Shown here: positions 45,693-56,900 of the stretch, one piece after another
Layout: each line of letters begins with the position of its first letter
Numbering within the stretch: the stretch's first letter is position 1
Assembly (NCBI GenBank): GCA_030340625.1
Contig: JAOPHQ010000568.1
Span: 65,001 to 129,000 of the forward strand
Source: Merluccius polli
Lineage: Eukaryota; Chordata; Actinopteri; Gadiformes; Merlucciidae
Direction: 5' to 3'
DNA: 64,000 nt
Notes under the pieces: model-generated
Told to the model about the DNA's origin: nothing
What the model saw: the letters and a program-made list of their open reading frames with translations, nothing else
Databases searched by the model: none
Position numbers and translations under genes: made by a program

Positions 45693-47307
45693 TTTATAAT
45701 ACGTTTTTACCAGATTCATTTGGATAGGCATTTTCCACTGCAGTTGAAAAAAATAATGGGGGTTAATGACAAACGATTGGAGGAGGGGGCGGCTAGTACC
45801 ACAGTGCTACAGCGGCCACAAGGACGCCTCTGCACTTTTTGACAGGCGTAGAATACTGATCCAGCCTCCGTACACTTGTCAGCGCTCCTGACATTCATTA
45901 CTTCATTCAGAGTAATGAATATCACTTTTCTGTCATTTAAATGAGCCCATTTCCTAGTTTCAGTTTTGACTTTTTAAAATGAATTTGCCCATCATTCTAA
46001 GAATTATGAATTCAAGGAATATGGAGAATACTCCTTTGCCGTTAAGAAATGTCGACTCTAGACATTTAAAAAAAACATGACTCTTTTTGAAAGCACTGTT
46101 TGTTCTGTTTTTGCATTTTTGTTGTGTGTTTTATTGAATTTTATTCTATTGTTGTAAAGCACTCTTTTACTTAAATAAACTTTACAAATGTACAGCATTT
46201 TCAGAATGTTCGGCCATGCATTGTAAGACAAAAACATGAGGTTTAGATCAAAACAAATCATCCATTTTGAAGGAACTACAAGTTTAAGCACTGCATGACC
46301 AAGTTTCAACTTGATATATGTGTAAGAAAGCTATGTATGGTAATGATTACACACACACACACACACATTCATTGGTAAGTTGAAATGTGTTTTTCTCCCA
46401 TGTTCAACACTGCGCCTGCCACTGGTTTCCTAGTTCACCTGTCAAATTGGAGTGGACAGAATTGGACCCATTAAAATACCTGAAGAGGGGTGTTGGACCA
46501 TACCAACACAATGGCAGGAGTGTGTGTGTGTGTCCATGTGTATGCGTGCGTGTGTGCGTGCATGTGTGCATGTGTTTATGCCTGTGTGTGTGTGTGTGTG
46601 AAGTTCAGTTCAGTTAAGAGATTATTGGTTAAGCTATATTATTTGTTTAGCTGTAATTCAGTATATTATAATGAGCTCTGCTGTTTTTCTGGGCATAACA
46701 GCAATGTATTTAGTAAGATGTATTAATGTGCACCTTTGACTGGTTTGTTACCGGTGCGCTATGACATGTTTTGTTGAAAAAAAATCTTCTTGCATTCCCT
46801 AGTGTCTGTTTTTGGCTCATAGATGAATATAGTTTGAGTGGTGGTCAGCACAGTGTTAGTCTACTTGCTGGTAAGTATAGAGTTAATAATTCAGTAAGCC
46901 TATAATTGTTTATTATTTTGTTTGCATCATCATAAAATAAGATTTTATTAAGCATTTTGACAACAATTAATTTAATTTAGTCCATACAGCGGACCATCCA
47001 TTGTTAAACATACACACTCACAATGATAGCGACCCATACAGTTGTCTGTCGACAGACTTGAAGAGGTATGGTGTGTGATCCTGCCCTGATCTGTCCTGCC
47101 AAGTTCATCTGATGTGCGGATGTTGCCCCAACCTGCCTTGATATTATAACAGGTTTTCCATAAAAACATGAGATACTCACAAGGTTAGCGAAATATAGTT
47201 TACCTTGCGCTTTCTCTATACATATATAATTGTAAAATATATGTGTCAAATTTGTCTTTTATCAAAACCAATTAACAATAATTACTAAATGTCACTTGGA
47301 GAATTGA

Positions 47308-47338
<31 letters not shown>

Positions 47339-48540
47339 AATTGGAGTCTGCCATGTTGAAAGTAACGCTAGGAGAGGACAATAGTGCGGTCTGTCTGCAC
47401 CTCCGTCTGCCTGCTACCTCTGGAATCTCAATACATAACAAAATACACAACCACAAAACCTCCCACACATACACCTTCCCTGTGTGTGTGTATGCGAGTG
47501 TCAGCAACAGATAAATCAAGTTTGCATATATAACATTTACAGGACAATTTGGCAAAACTCACCAGTTGTAAGCACACTGACAGTCATGGAAAATCCCATA
47601 AAAAAGGAGGGAGAAAAATGATGAAACACTAAGGAGAATCAAACGTGTGTGTGTGTGTGCACATGTATTTGTGTGTGTATGTGCGGATATTTATTTGTGT
47701 GTGTGCATTTATTTGTGTGTGTGTGTGATGTGCATGTGTGAGTCATAATACCAAGGAAGAGTTTGCGTTCATGCGTGGACATGGCTATGCACATGCACAT
47801 GCATGTGCACAAATGCTTGTGTGTTTGTAAGTAAGGAAAATATCAGACAAAATGTGGGGGCCTGCAGCTGTTTGAATATGTGTTGTGCATGTGCGTACAT
47901 AGGCGTGTGAGTGCGTGTTTGTGCTTGTTCATGTGCTACAATACCTAGCTATGTTTTTTTTTTTTTTTTTACTTAAGCAAAGAGTTGAAAGTACACTGTT
48001 TCTTTCTGATCTTATTCCTGGCAGACAAGTAGACACAAAAAACCTCCTGGTCAAATAGGAAGGGAATCAGGCGAAGTGTGTTAATGCATTATGGAAGAAT
48101 TTCAATGAAGTGTGTCTTTGAAAAGGGCTTCACTCCCCCTCAGCTGAATAGCAAACTGGAAATATATGCACCCCAAGTAGATCTACTAACTTACCGGCAC
48201 CTGATGAAAAGCTGTATCTATGAAGTTAAACATTCAGACTGTAGGCTATTATTGAATATGAAAATAAATAAAGTGCATTACTATCTTTCTCATTCCAATA
48301 AACTGTTAAATATGCTAATTAAGCGCTACTATAAGTTTAGCAGCGTATCTATGGAGATGCTATATTTCAGATCTCACAGCGTGAGCCAGTTATGTTATTG
48401 GTTAAAAGGCTCTTCAATGTAGCAGTGAATTGTGTATGATCATTTAAATAGTACATATGTGATAACCTGCTGATACTGTTTGATTTTGAATGTTTTCTGT
48501 AAACATTCAAATATAATACCAATATAACAGACATGCACTC
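45693..48540. other. Noncoding DNA with GT/CA tracts
   Basis: (CA)n at 46349-46367, GT-rich 46520-46600, (GT)n at 47308-47336, GT-rich 47640-47740 and T17 at 47955-47971. No exon recognised. Confidence 0.6.
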
Positions 48541-48563
48541 AATTCCCGATGTGACCACAGCGC

Positions 48564-48577
48564 GTCGCTATAGCAAC
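48564..48577. promoter_or_regulatory. RFX X-box-like motif upstream of cdkn2aipnl
   Basis: GTCGCTATAGCAAC fits GTHNYYATRRNAAC at all positions and lies 106 bp before the start codon, a usual place for functional X-boxes. Confidence 0.5.
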
Positions 48578-48595
48578 TACCCACATCAAGAGGGG

Positions 48596-48634
48596 CTTCC
48601 GGTGCGCCTTCGCAGAGCCGGAAGCGGAACTTCC
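48596..48634. promoter_or_regulatory. Cluster of ETS-type motifs
   Basis: CTTCCGG (48596-48602), CCGGAAG (48618-48624) and GGAACTTCC (48626-48634) form a compact cluster about 50-90 bp before the start codon. No TATA box is visible, as usual for housekeeping promoters. Confidence 0.55.
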
Positions 48635-48679
48635 TTTGCTCACGACGCTCGCTCACGGAAAGTTTTAGCCGGAAAAACA

Positions 48680-48690
48680 AAGATGGCGGC
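48680..48690 (+). promoter_or_regulatory. YY1-type site over the start codon
   Basis: AAGATGGCGGC is the YY1 consensus, and its ATG is the cdkn2aipnl start codon. Confidence 0.5.
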
Positions 48691-49596
48691 CACCGACGTG
48701 CAGGAGTTTCTGCAGCAGAACCGGGCCCTGGCGGACCAGGTGGAGACCCACCGCGGCGTCTCGGAGACGGCCAAGCAGTGGGACGCGCGGCGGGAGTTCC
48801 TGCTGAGGAACAGCGCGGAGTACGACGAGGAGCGCACCGACCAGCTGCTGGCGCTGTCCATGGTGTGGGCCAACCACGTCTTCATGGGCTGCCGGTGGGT
48901 ACTGGCACACACAAGCATGGCCGCCGCCTCCCCCCTGCATATTAAACACAGCCAAACAAAGGAGATGTTTTTAAAACAAATGTTAAGGCAGCTATGTGGG
49001 GAGGTTGATGGTTCGCTTTGAAGGGAGGGAGTTTGAACCGTGGGGGGGGGGGGGGGGGGGCTAGTGGGTTTGTTATGTTGTTTTTATCGATGTTTGTTTT
49101 CATGTATTGTTTGTCCATCGAGGACCACTTTGGAAATAAGTGTTTTAAGTAATGCTTTCAAGTGCTGTCCGCTGGGATTATTGTATCTTGATACTCCTTG
49201 GAGTTGTTTTGTACTTTTAAATTCCTAATAAAATCAATCAGCTGGTTGAAGAGGATATAGACTTTTAAAAAAAGGTTTGTCTGCTATTACGTAATAGTGG
49301 CGTTTTTAATGAACTGTATGTGAATATACATGTGTCCAAGCCTGGCGGTGTGTAATAAAGCGGTGTGTGTTGTGTTTTGTAGGTACAGCACAGAGCTGGT
49401 GGAGAAGGTGAATGAGATGGCTGAAGGCATCGTGGTGGAGGACGCCCCGGTATTCAAGACGAGGGAAGAAATCATGAAGAAGCAGCAGGTACAACAGGCG
49501 TGGACGCGTCCCATTTCCTTTTTTGTACGATTCACAGCTTGTTTTTCCCAACACATACCACAACACGTTACCTTTTTAATGTGGCAGGGTCGGTGA
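48683..49596 (+). CDS. cdkn2aipnl: CDKN2AIP N-terminal-like protein (XTBD domain)
   Basis: Three coding exons, 48683-48894, 49383-49488 and 49588-49596, give 108 residues. The protein is one XRN2-binding (XTBD) domain. TAKQWDARREFLLRN (around residues 30-45) and DQLLALSMVWANHVFMGC (about 52-69) are diagnostic, followed in exon 2 by YSTELVEKVNEMAEGI and FKTREEIMKKQQ. The family binds the nuclear 5'-3' exonuclease XRN2, and the human relative has 116 residues. Start: ATG in a GC-rich first exon, context AAAGATGG. Splices are CG/GTGGGT to GTAG/GT and CAG/GTACAA to CAG/GGT. Exon 3 adds only Gly-Arg-stop. Intron 2 is 99 nt and stop-free in frame. ube2b follows tail to tail, as in human 5q31.1. A G19 run sits in intron 1. 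Confidence 0.93.
49041..49059. repeat. G19 homopolymer in cdkn2aipnl intron 1
   Basis: Pure G run about 150 bases into the intron. Confidence 0.9.
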
Positions 49597-49721
49597 CGGT
49601 TGGATGGAGACACGGCTCGCCCCCCCATCTTGGACCGATGGCGACAATGAGGAGTAACTGGACACTGAATGAATACTGTTAAAATGGGGTGGTCAGTTGT
49701 AAATGGTTTTAAATTATTTTA

Positions 49722-50759
49722 AAGTGGCAATCTCAAAGACTTCCATGTTGTTGTCTATGGCGACCCCTACCTCCACCTTGGGTAGGAGGGCATGAGACCA
49801 GGAGTTGCTCTGTGGTTTCAGCATCACCTTCACACACATACACAACACGTCCATTGCTCTCAATGCCAAATCAAAATCACTGGAAGGGTAGAAATCATCC
49901 CTTAGTTTTTTTTGGGTGGAATCCGGTTTTTTTTGAAAACTTGGTTCTCAGTTTAGATATTGTTGGTTGGTCAAACATATTAAAAATATGATTTCTAGAC
50001 TGAGCAGGGTATATATCGTTAGACTGTGGTTAGTTTGAACACCAAATTCCATTATAAAGGGTGTGGGGAGATGAGATGGCCTGGGGACTGAGTACAATAA
50101 TATATTTTTTAGAAATGTATTGGGTATGGCGTTAATAGATTTAAAATCTTTAGGGTTGCAATCAGTCATATTTACTACAAAAATCATAAAGTAAAACATC
50201 TCCATTAAATATTCCTATCCATCCAGTTCCTATAAGAGGTTTTCTTTTGTGAAGTATATTATGTTCCATAATCGTGTATAATGAGGTGCGATTGTAAAAT
50301 AATTTCCAAAAGTCTTTTTTGGTAATCACACTTTAAGATAAATTATATACCACCCATCCTATTCAATTGTTTTAGGGAATATGTGCCAGATACTGCCAGT
50401 GGATTCAACACATTGTTTCAGCCAGTTCAGTTTTAAGGTTCCATTCATATATTCAAAGTCTACTGCCTTTAGTCCACCTTCAGAGGTCTTGGACAGCGAT
50501 AGCTTTTTGAGTGCTGTTCATTCAGTAGCTACTGTCTACCCTCACTGGCAGAACTACCACTACTGGATAATGGAAAACGCGTCACTACCTATGCACCACT
50601 TTTTTTTGTGGGAAAGTCGCCACCGACACCCAGTGCGTAACATTCATAATACTGCAAATGCAAGGGCATTTCATCAATGGGCCATAACCAGTGTTGCCTC
50701 ATTCGGCGATAGTGACTTAAGTCATTTATTTACATGAAAATCTTTGAGATTGCCACTTG
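49722..50759. mobile_element. About 1-kb element with 26-bp inverted ends
   Basis: AAGTGGCAATCTCAAAGA at 49722 is repeated exactly inverted at the right end (TCTTTGAGATTGCCACTT), and similarity continues through CATGT. The middle is a LINE fragment on the minus strand. It lies between the cdkn2aipnl stop codon and a likely poly-A signal, so it may be part of the 3' UTR. Confidence 0.65.
49948..50462 (-). pseudogene. L1-clade LINE ORF2 C-terminal fragment
   Basis: Reading leftwards from 50462, VDFEYMNGTLKLNWLKQC and SIWHIF, then (after stops) RLWN, GWIGIFNGDVLLYDF and NPKDFKSINAIPNTFL follow the segment downstream of the reverse transcriptase in fish L1-type ORF2 proteins ('F..KWLK', 'IWNN', 'W...I', 'F..I..AIP'). 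Several stops and frame changes mark it as dead. No RT catalytic motif is included. Confidence 0.75.
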
Positions 50760-50899
50760 AAGTGTAAACCTGAAAAGATGTCTTTTTTTAAACTTATTAA
50801 ATGTTTTAGTGAACATGCTTTGTACGGCATTGTTTTTTATATGTTACTGCCCAGCTGGCAGTGCTTTTTAGTATTGATGTCGCTCCCTGTCAATAAGTG

Positions 50900-50905
50900 A
50901 ATAAA
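50900..50905 (+). terminator. Probable cdkn2aipnl poly-A signal
   Basis: AATAAA about 1.3 kb after the stop codon, preceded by AATAAG. It is the first well-placed signal on this strand after the coding end. If used, the 3' UTR includes the 1-kb element. Confidence 0.45.
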
Positions 50906-51243
50906 TGCCATGCTTGTGAATCTCATTACCTTTCAACTACTTTTTTGCAATATCAAAAGCAGAAAACCGTACTTTATGAACTGCAAGAATATTATATCTA
51001 ATATAATATAATATATCCAACACTCAAATCAAACCACTGGAACAGCAGTGAGCCTTTTGACTAATGGGTAACTAACTACTAAAACAGCACGTCATTTGAG
51101 TCAATCAGATACAACAATTGATCTCTCTAGTTTTCCTAGAGATCACCCCATGTCTTTTACTGTTGGGTTACACCGAACAGGCAACACATTCACCAGTCAG
51201 AGCTTGAAACAGACACTTCAACCCAAAGTCTGAAAAATGAGTT

Positions 51244-51249
51244 TTTATT
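51244..51249 (-). terminator. Possible ube2b poly-A signal
   Basis: TTTATT on the plus strand (AATAAA on the coding strand), about 1.4 kb after the ube2b stop. The two convergent 3' ends would then be roughly 340 bp apart. Confidence 0.4.
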
Positions 51250-51539
51250 ATGTTTATACAGCATATTGTTAAGTATACATTTAAAATTTATAGTTTCCAC
51301 AAGGAAATCCGTAACTGTATATAGCATATCCCTTTATCTTTTCAGATGAAATATCACTCGCCACAATATGTATGTGTCAAACTCTTAGAAAATATGTCGT
51401 CAGGTTTTAGGGAACCTGACCTCCAGGTGCTGGACAGATGGACAGTCAAGCTTGTTTTAGCCCCCACCCCCCCAAAAAAAAAAAAAAAAAACCTAATCAG
51501 GTGAGGCAGAATGCAACATGAAGTGGTGAGTGTTAAAAA

Positions 51540-52110
51540 TGTACTCTCCCCTTAAAGCTGACTGGACCAATTTCAGCCTCCGGTGGCCATGTTGTTGCAC
51601 GTTAAGGGTTCCTGAAGAACATTGGTTCATCTTGAGAGACGTGTACAAAGTTTCACGACTGTAGGTCAAAGGGGTCAGGAGATATGCTTGTCCAAAGTTT
51701 GCATTTTTAGTCTACTGTTATAGCGCCCCCCTATGGTCCAATCTGGATGAACTTTGGACTGATTCATCTTGACTGATGGTTCTTTAAGTATACTAAGTTT
51801 AATGATGATTGGCCCAAGTTAACCTCACCTTTTAACTCCTTAAATCTGATTGGACCAATTTGGGCGACTTCATCTTTGAGCAATTAGAACCTTCTCCCCC
51901 AAATGTCTCAAAGTTGGTTCCGCTCAAATCGAAAAAATTGGGCTAGGCATCAGTATAGATTTTGTTATTTGCCCATCTTTAGCCACCCTCTACCATTGTG
52001 GAAAGGGACTCGGCGGTTATGGCTGGGAAGGTGTTTTTGGCAGAATAATAATAAGAAAAATTACAATAATAAGTGCCTCGCACTTTGTGATTGGCCCCCC
52101 TAAATATAGT
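51540..52110. repeat. Dispersed fish-type intergenic repeat
   Basis: Phrases CTGATTGGACCAATTT (twice, 51559 and 51847), TATAGCGCCCCCCTATGG and AATAATAATAAGAA before GTGCCTCGCACTTTGTG are, as I recall, a common repeat in fish DNA. No coding frame. It may lie within the ube2b 3' UTR. Confidence 0.5.
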
Positions 52111-52680
52111 TATTGTATTTAATTTATGAGGACATAACAGAATATATATTTGTTAAACTATACTAGAGTGGGCAAGTCCCTTAGTTCATTGGACAACCAA
52201 CCAACCGCCTAAATTTGTATTTTCAAAGGCAATGCGGAATTTACTTGACAGTACTGTCATGTTTGATTATTTTGGATTCTAACCTTCAAAATAAATGCTT
52301 CAAAATTAAAAACAAAATCTAAAGCCTAACAGTATCAAACCAACCCAACAAGATATATTACAAATTCTGTTAGCAATAACTTATTTCACATCATGCAATA
52401 AAAAAAATAAAAAATTAAAGTTCCCCCCCCCTTCCCCCACACACATTTTCTTTGTTCCTTAAAAGTGTAGCTGAGCAAAGTATCCCAATGAGTTTTGGTA
52501 GATTTCTGGATCCTGGTTTGTTTTTTGCAACAGGCCTTCAAGTAATTCTTAAGTTGCCATTTTCATTTTTCCAATGAGGCAAAATTAAAGATGGGAGCAC
52601 AGGAGTAATTGAAGCGATGATGAAAGTAGAGAAAGAAAGAATAAGAGAGAAAAGGGGAGTATTTGCAAGCCTCTTGTGTT

Positions 52681-53896
52681 TTAAATGTCTACCCAGCTCT
52701 GCTCCACAATGGCAGACACCCTCTTCTCATACTCCCTCTTGTTTTCCTGGTACAGCTGTGCGGCCTGACTGTTTGCTGGGCTGTTAGGATTGGGCTCATC
52801 CAGCAATGACTGGGAGGAAACATTGTTGAGACAATTACCTTTACAGTGCAAGTTATCTTTCCATCTCTTTTTTTCTTGAACTAAGCAGTGTTAGTTGAAA
52901 TCAGCCAATGGATGTCTATTGACTTCTATTGAAAGTTTGGTTTCCCTTATAAATTATGTTCTATCCGAGCATGCATATTCAAATATGTTGTGCCACCACT
53001 GCACTAGACAAACACTTAATTCAATTACGAGCACTATTTTAGGTCTACCAACCTGAATAGAGGTGAGTATAGACGACACATCATAGGTGGGGCTCCAGCG
53101 ATTCTGCAGGATGTCTAGACATATACTTCCATCTGCGTAAACTGGAGAGCATCACAACAAGGGGTACGTTAACATCACTCTACCAAAAGGTCACCAGGAC
53201 TAAAACGGAAATCAACCATGGGTATCACTGTCATTGTTCTCAGTAGTAGATGTTGTGCATGTGTTTCAAGTTTCACTAGTCATATGCACAATACAAGTGG
53301 AAGCCATGAAATGCTTATATTCCAGGTATCGTCAACTGTGATACATACAATAACAGTCTAATGCTGGGCTTACACCAAAAGATTTTCACAGTCCCAGACT
53401 AAAAACTGAAAGTCTTTAGTAAATCTCTGAGTTTTACCGGAGTCACAGCGTGCTCCCGTCGTCTCGATCGTTAAGTTTAAGGTAGTAATCTGCGCTGTTT
53501 CAGATCAGTCTTTTCCTAGTCTTGGACTTGCGATAATATCAAACGTGTTTGATATTATCGCAAGTCGCAGTGACGTAACACAATCAACAACCAATAGATG
53601 AGCTCTGACAAAAGCGGAAACAGGAAACCTGACAGTCAGAGCAAGGGCATGATGGGGAAAAAATTGCATGGTGGGAAAAAAGAATAAAATAATCTAGTTG
53701 TAGTCTTGTAAATAGTGACCCTGCAAGATTCACAGTCTTTGTAAAGTCTCAGTCTGAGACTAGGCTGTGACACTTGTCTTTAGATGTGAGCAGGTGTGAG
53801 GTGATAGTTTTCCAAGAGTCTTTTCCAAATCTTTTCAAAGTCTTCTGATGTATGGGTAGCATTAAATATACAGCTTTTATAGATATAGATATAGAT

Positions 53897-53977
<81 letters not shown>

Positions 53978-56900
53978 GATATATATATATATAGATCTAT
54001 ATATATCTATATATATATGCAAGGGTACCCATTGGTTCAGTTTTACCTATAAAATTCTCCTTGGACTGGTCCCTACTTACTTGTGTACATATCTCCTTAG
54101 AAGCAATGTTCTGCAGTTGTCTGTTCTGCGTGCTCCCACTGAGCTGGGACAAAAGGCCTTTAAATACGCTGCCCCCTAGCCCCACCCTCCAGAAAGACTT
54201 TGTCAGAACTGATTTCATATGATGCCATTGGGTCAATCTTAGGACTGAGAACATGGCAGTACAGGAAACTGTATCTAATTGTAATCTATGCAATCCCAAA
54301 AATGCCTTTTCAATTGTGTGTTTGTTTTGTTTGAAACCATGTGTCTGTTTTTTTTCTTTTTATGCTGCCCTCTTGGCCAGGTCTCTCTTGGAAAAGAGAT
54401 TTTAAAATCTCAATGGAGTTACTTTACCTAGGTTAAATAAAGGTTTAATAAAATAATATATAATAACAATAAGTAATACAAATAAGAGAATCAATTGTGT
54501 GTGTAAGGGTGTGCATGGGTGTGTAAGGGTGCACGCACCATTTGGGTGAAACATTCTGGAGACAAACCGGACCGTCGGGGGCTTATTAGGATACTCTTCT
54601 GAGAACTCTATCACCAGTTTAAAAGTTCCTATGGTGGAGAGACAGACAGAGACAGACAGAGAGCGAGCGAGAGAGAAATATCACATAAGAGTTAAGGGAA
54701 TAGGGAAGTCGGCGGGGGGGGGGGGGGGGACATACAGACTGCCCAAACTGAAAAAATAAATCTTAATGCACAGTGCTCTCATTTTCTCAGACGTATGGGG
54801 AATTTAGTCAACTAAACAATGACAACCACTATGAGTTTCAACAGTTTGATCAGTGTGAAAAGGTGGTTTTGCAGAACCATATTGAGATTGTGTGGTCTAT
54901 TGAGATTCTTTGCTGCTGAATATGGATATGGTCCATTGTGGAAGGTGCAAGCACTGCAGGCTAATCAGAGGCAGCAGAAAACTGATAGGAGAAAACAGTA
55001 TGGAGGCCTGACTCAGCATTATTGTTACAAGGTATGAAGTATTATACAACAAACCCAAAACATCTTCTTCATACTGTCAATGTCTTTTCAGTCTACTTCT
55101 TGATTTCTCAGCACTGGGTATGGCACAGGTATGTGTATGACGCTAATTTACAGCTGCTCTGGGATTGGCTGATCAGCCCTGCGCATGGGACTGATCCGCT
55201 GTAACTTACCTCACCTGTGAGGTAAGTTACCTCAGCTGTGAGGTAAGTTACAGTGGAGAGGAGTTTGTGCTCATTGGAATGATTTGGTGGTGGTCTTTTG
55301 AATGAATCGTCATGAGCGGATGTAGAGGAACGCTCAGATTAGCGTTTTTGCGTTAGCACTACTTTGCTGAATTTACCGGTGGAGTGGACAATGTATGTGT
55401 GGTAATCAACAAGGCACTTGGATCACTGCACTGACTGAACGGAGAATAGGAACCGCACCAGCTGGCCCAGGCCCACCGGAGGACTGGTGAGAGAGCTGGA
55501 CCACTTCAGCCCTGGGGGAGAAGCTCAAAACGCTTCCCCACTGTGCTTTATTTCTGTCCATCTCTCTCCTCGCCACAAAGAGGACTGGTATATGGTTGCG
55601 GACTGTAAACCTGTATTTAGTTTGTAATACTATGTGCCGCCAACTCCACAGTCGCACACACCAAAGAGAATGTATGCACTAATGCTGGTTGGAAGACACT
55701 AACTGTGCGCACTGCGCATGGAGGTATGTTTTTATGCTCATATGTAGAGCTCTTTCATATTCTCTTAAAAATTCAAATTATTCTCGTCCTTATGTTTCAG
55801 ACTTGAGGGCAGACTTTCCCCAACATTATAAGCATACTTGTTTTTTTTTAAATAAAGCATAATATCAAATCAAATAAACATCGAATTTCAATGGCAATAT
55901 TGTTGTTTTCTGGCTTAATTAGATGTCAGATGAGTTTCCTATGTCCTGTAGCCTCCCTCTAGTTGGACTTTGCAAAGCATCATGGTTCATTTAACCCCAT
56001 TAGTGAGTGTAGTCATTCATTCATTTCATATTCACTATTCACCTGATGGTAACCAGTGAACTTAAAATGTTTAAACACAAACAGCTATCCTTACCGTCTT
56101 CAAATGGTGTCCCCACAGGCCTACAAAGAAGGGACAGATATAAAAGAGTGAGAGAAAGGGGGAGGCGAGGGATGAGAACAGAGAGAGAGAGCAACAGCAA
56201 ATTAGATCCCCATGGTGTGCACTTAGGCCATGCCCCGTTTGAAGAACAGAACAACAGCTACAGTTTGTTCCTGCTGGACTCTAGACGGACACAAGCAAGC
56301 AGCCTGTACTGTGTGGGCCCTTTACCTGATGAATGGGCCCATGATAACAACAGAAAGGGACATTTCTTCGTTTTTTTTACTTTACTAGAAATCTAGACCA
56401 ATTGAGGTTTGGTTTAGCTCTACAGTCTTTCAAGAGGAAAGACGAAATCAATAAAATAAATAATAATAATAAAAACCAAGTTAGCTGTCAGTTTACATTT
56501 ACAGTCTTCCTTCCCACACGCTTCTGTGTGCACTCACTCCCTTGCTGGGTTTTATCTACCTCCTCTTTTCTTCTTAGTTTTGTTTCTATGGACACACAGA
56601 TACTGATACCGATGAAAGCAAATGTAGGAAGTTATTTTATTCCTTCCTTATTATTTCTCCTTGTGGCCCCTACTAGCATTCAAACCTAACGTCACCACCC
56701 CCACACAAAATGTACAGGAAAAACGACATAGGCCTAATTGGCACTTTCAAAAAAAAGAAAACGCAATGGGGGCAGTGGGTGCACACACGTTCCCAGCTAA
56801 ATTAACCAGGCATCATCACTAAATAACTTGTTGCGGTGACGCTACCAAGGATGTAATTTAATTTAGAAATGATGTTAATAATACTATTGTTTTTTGTTGA

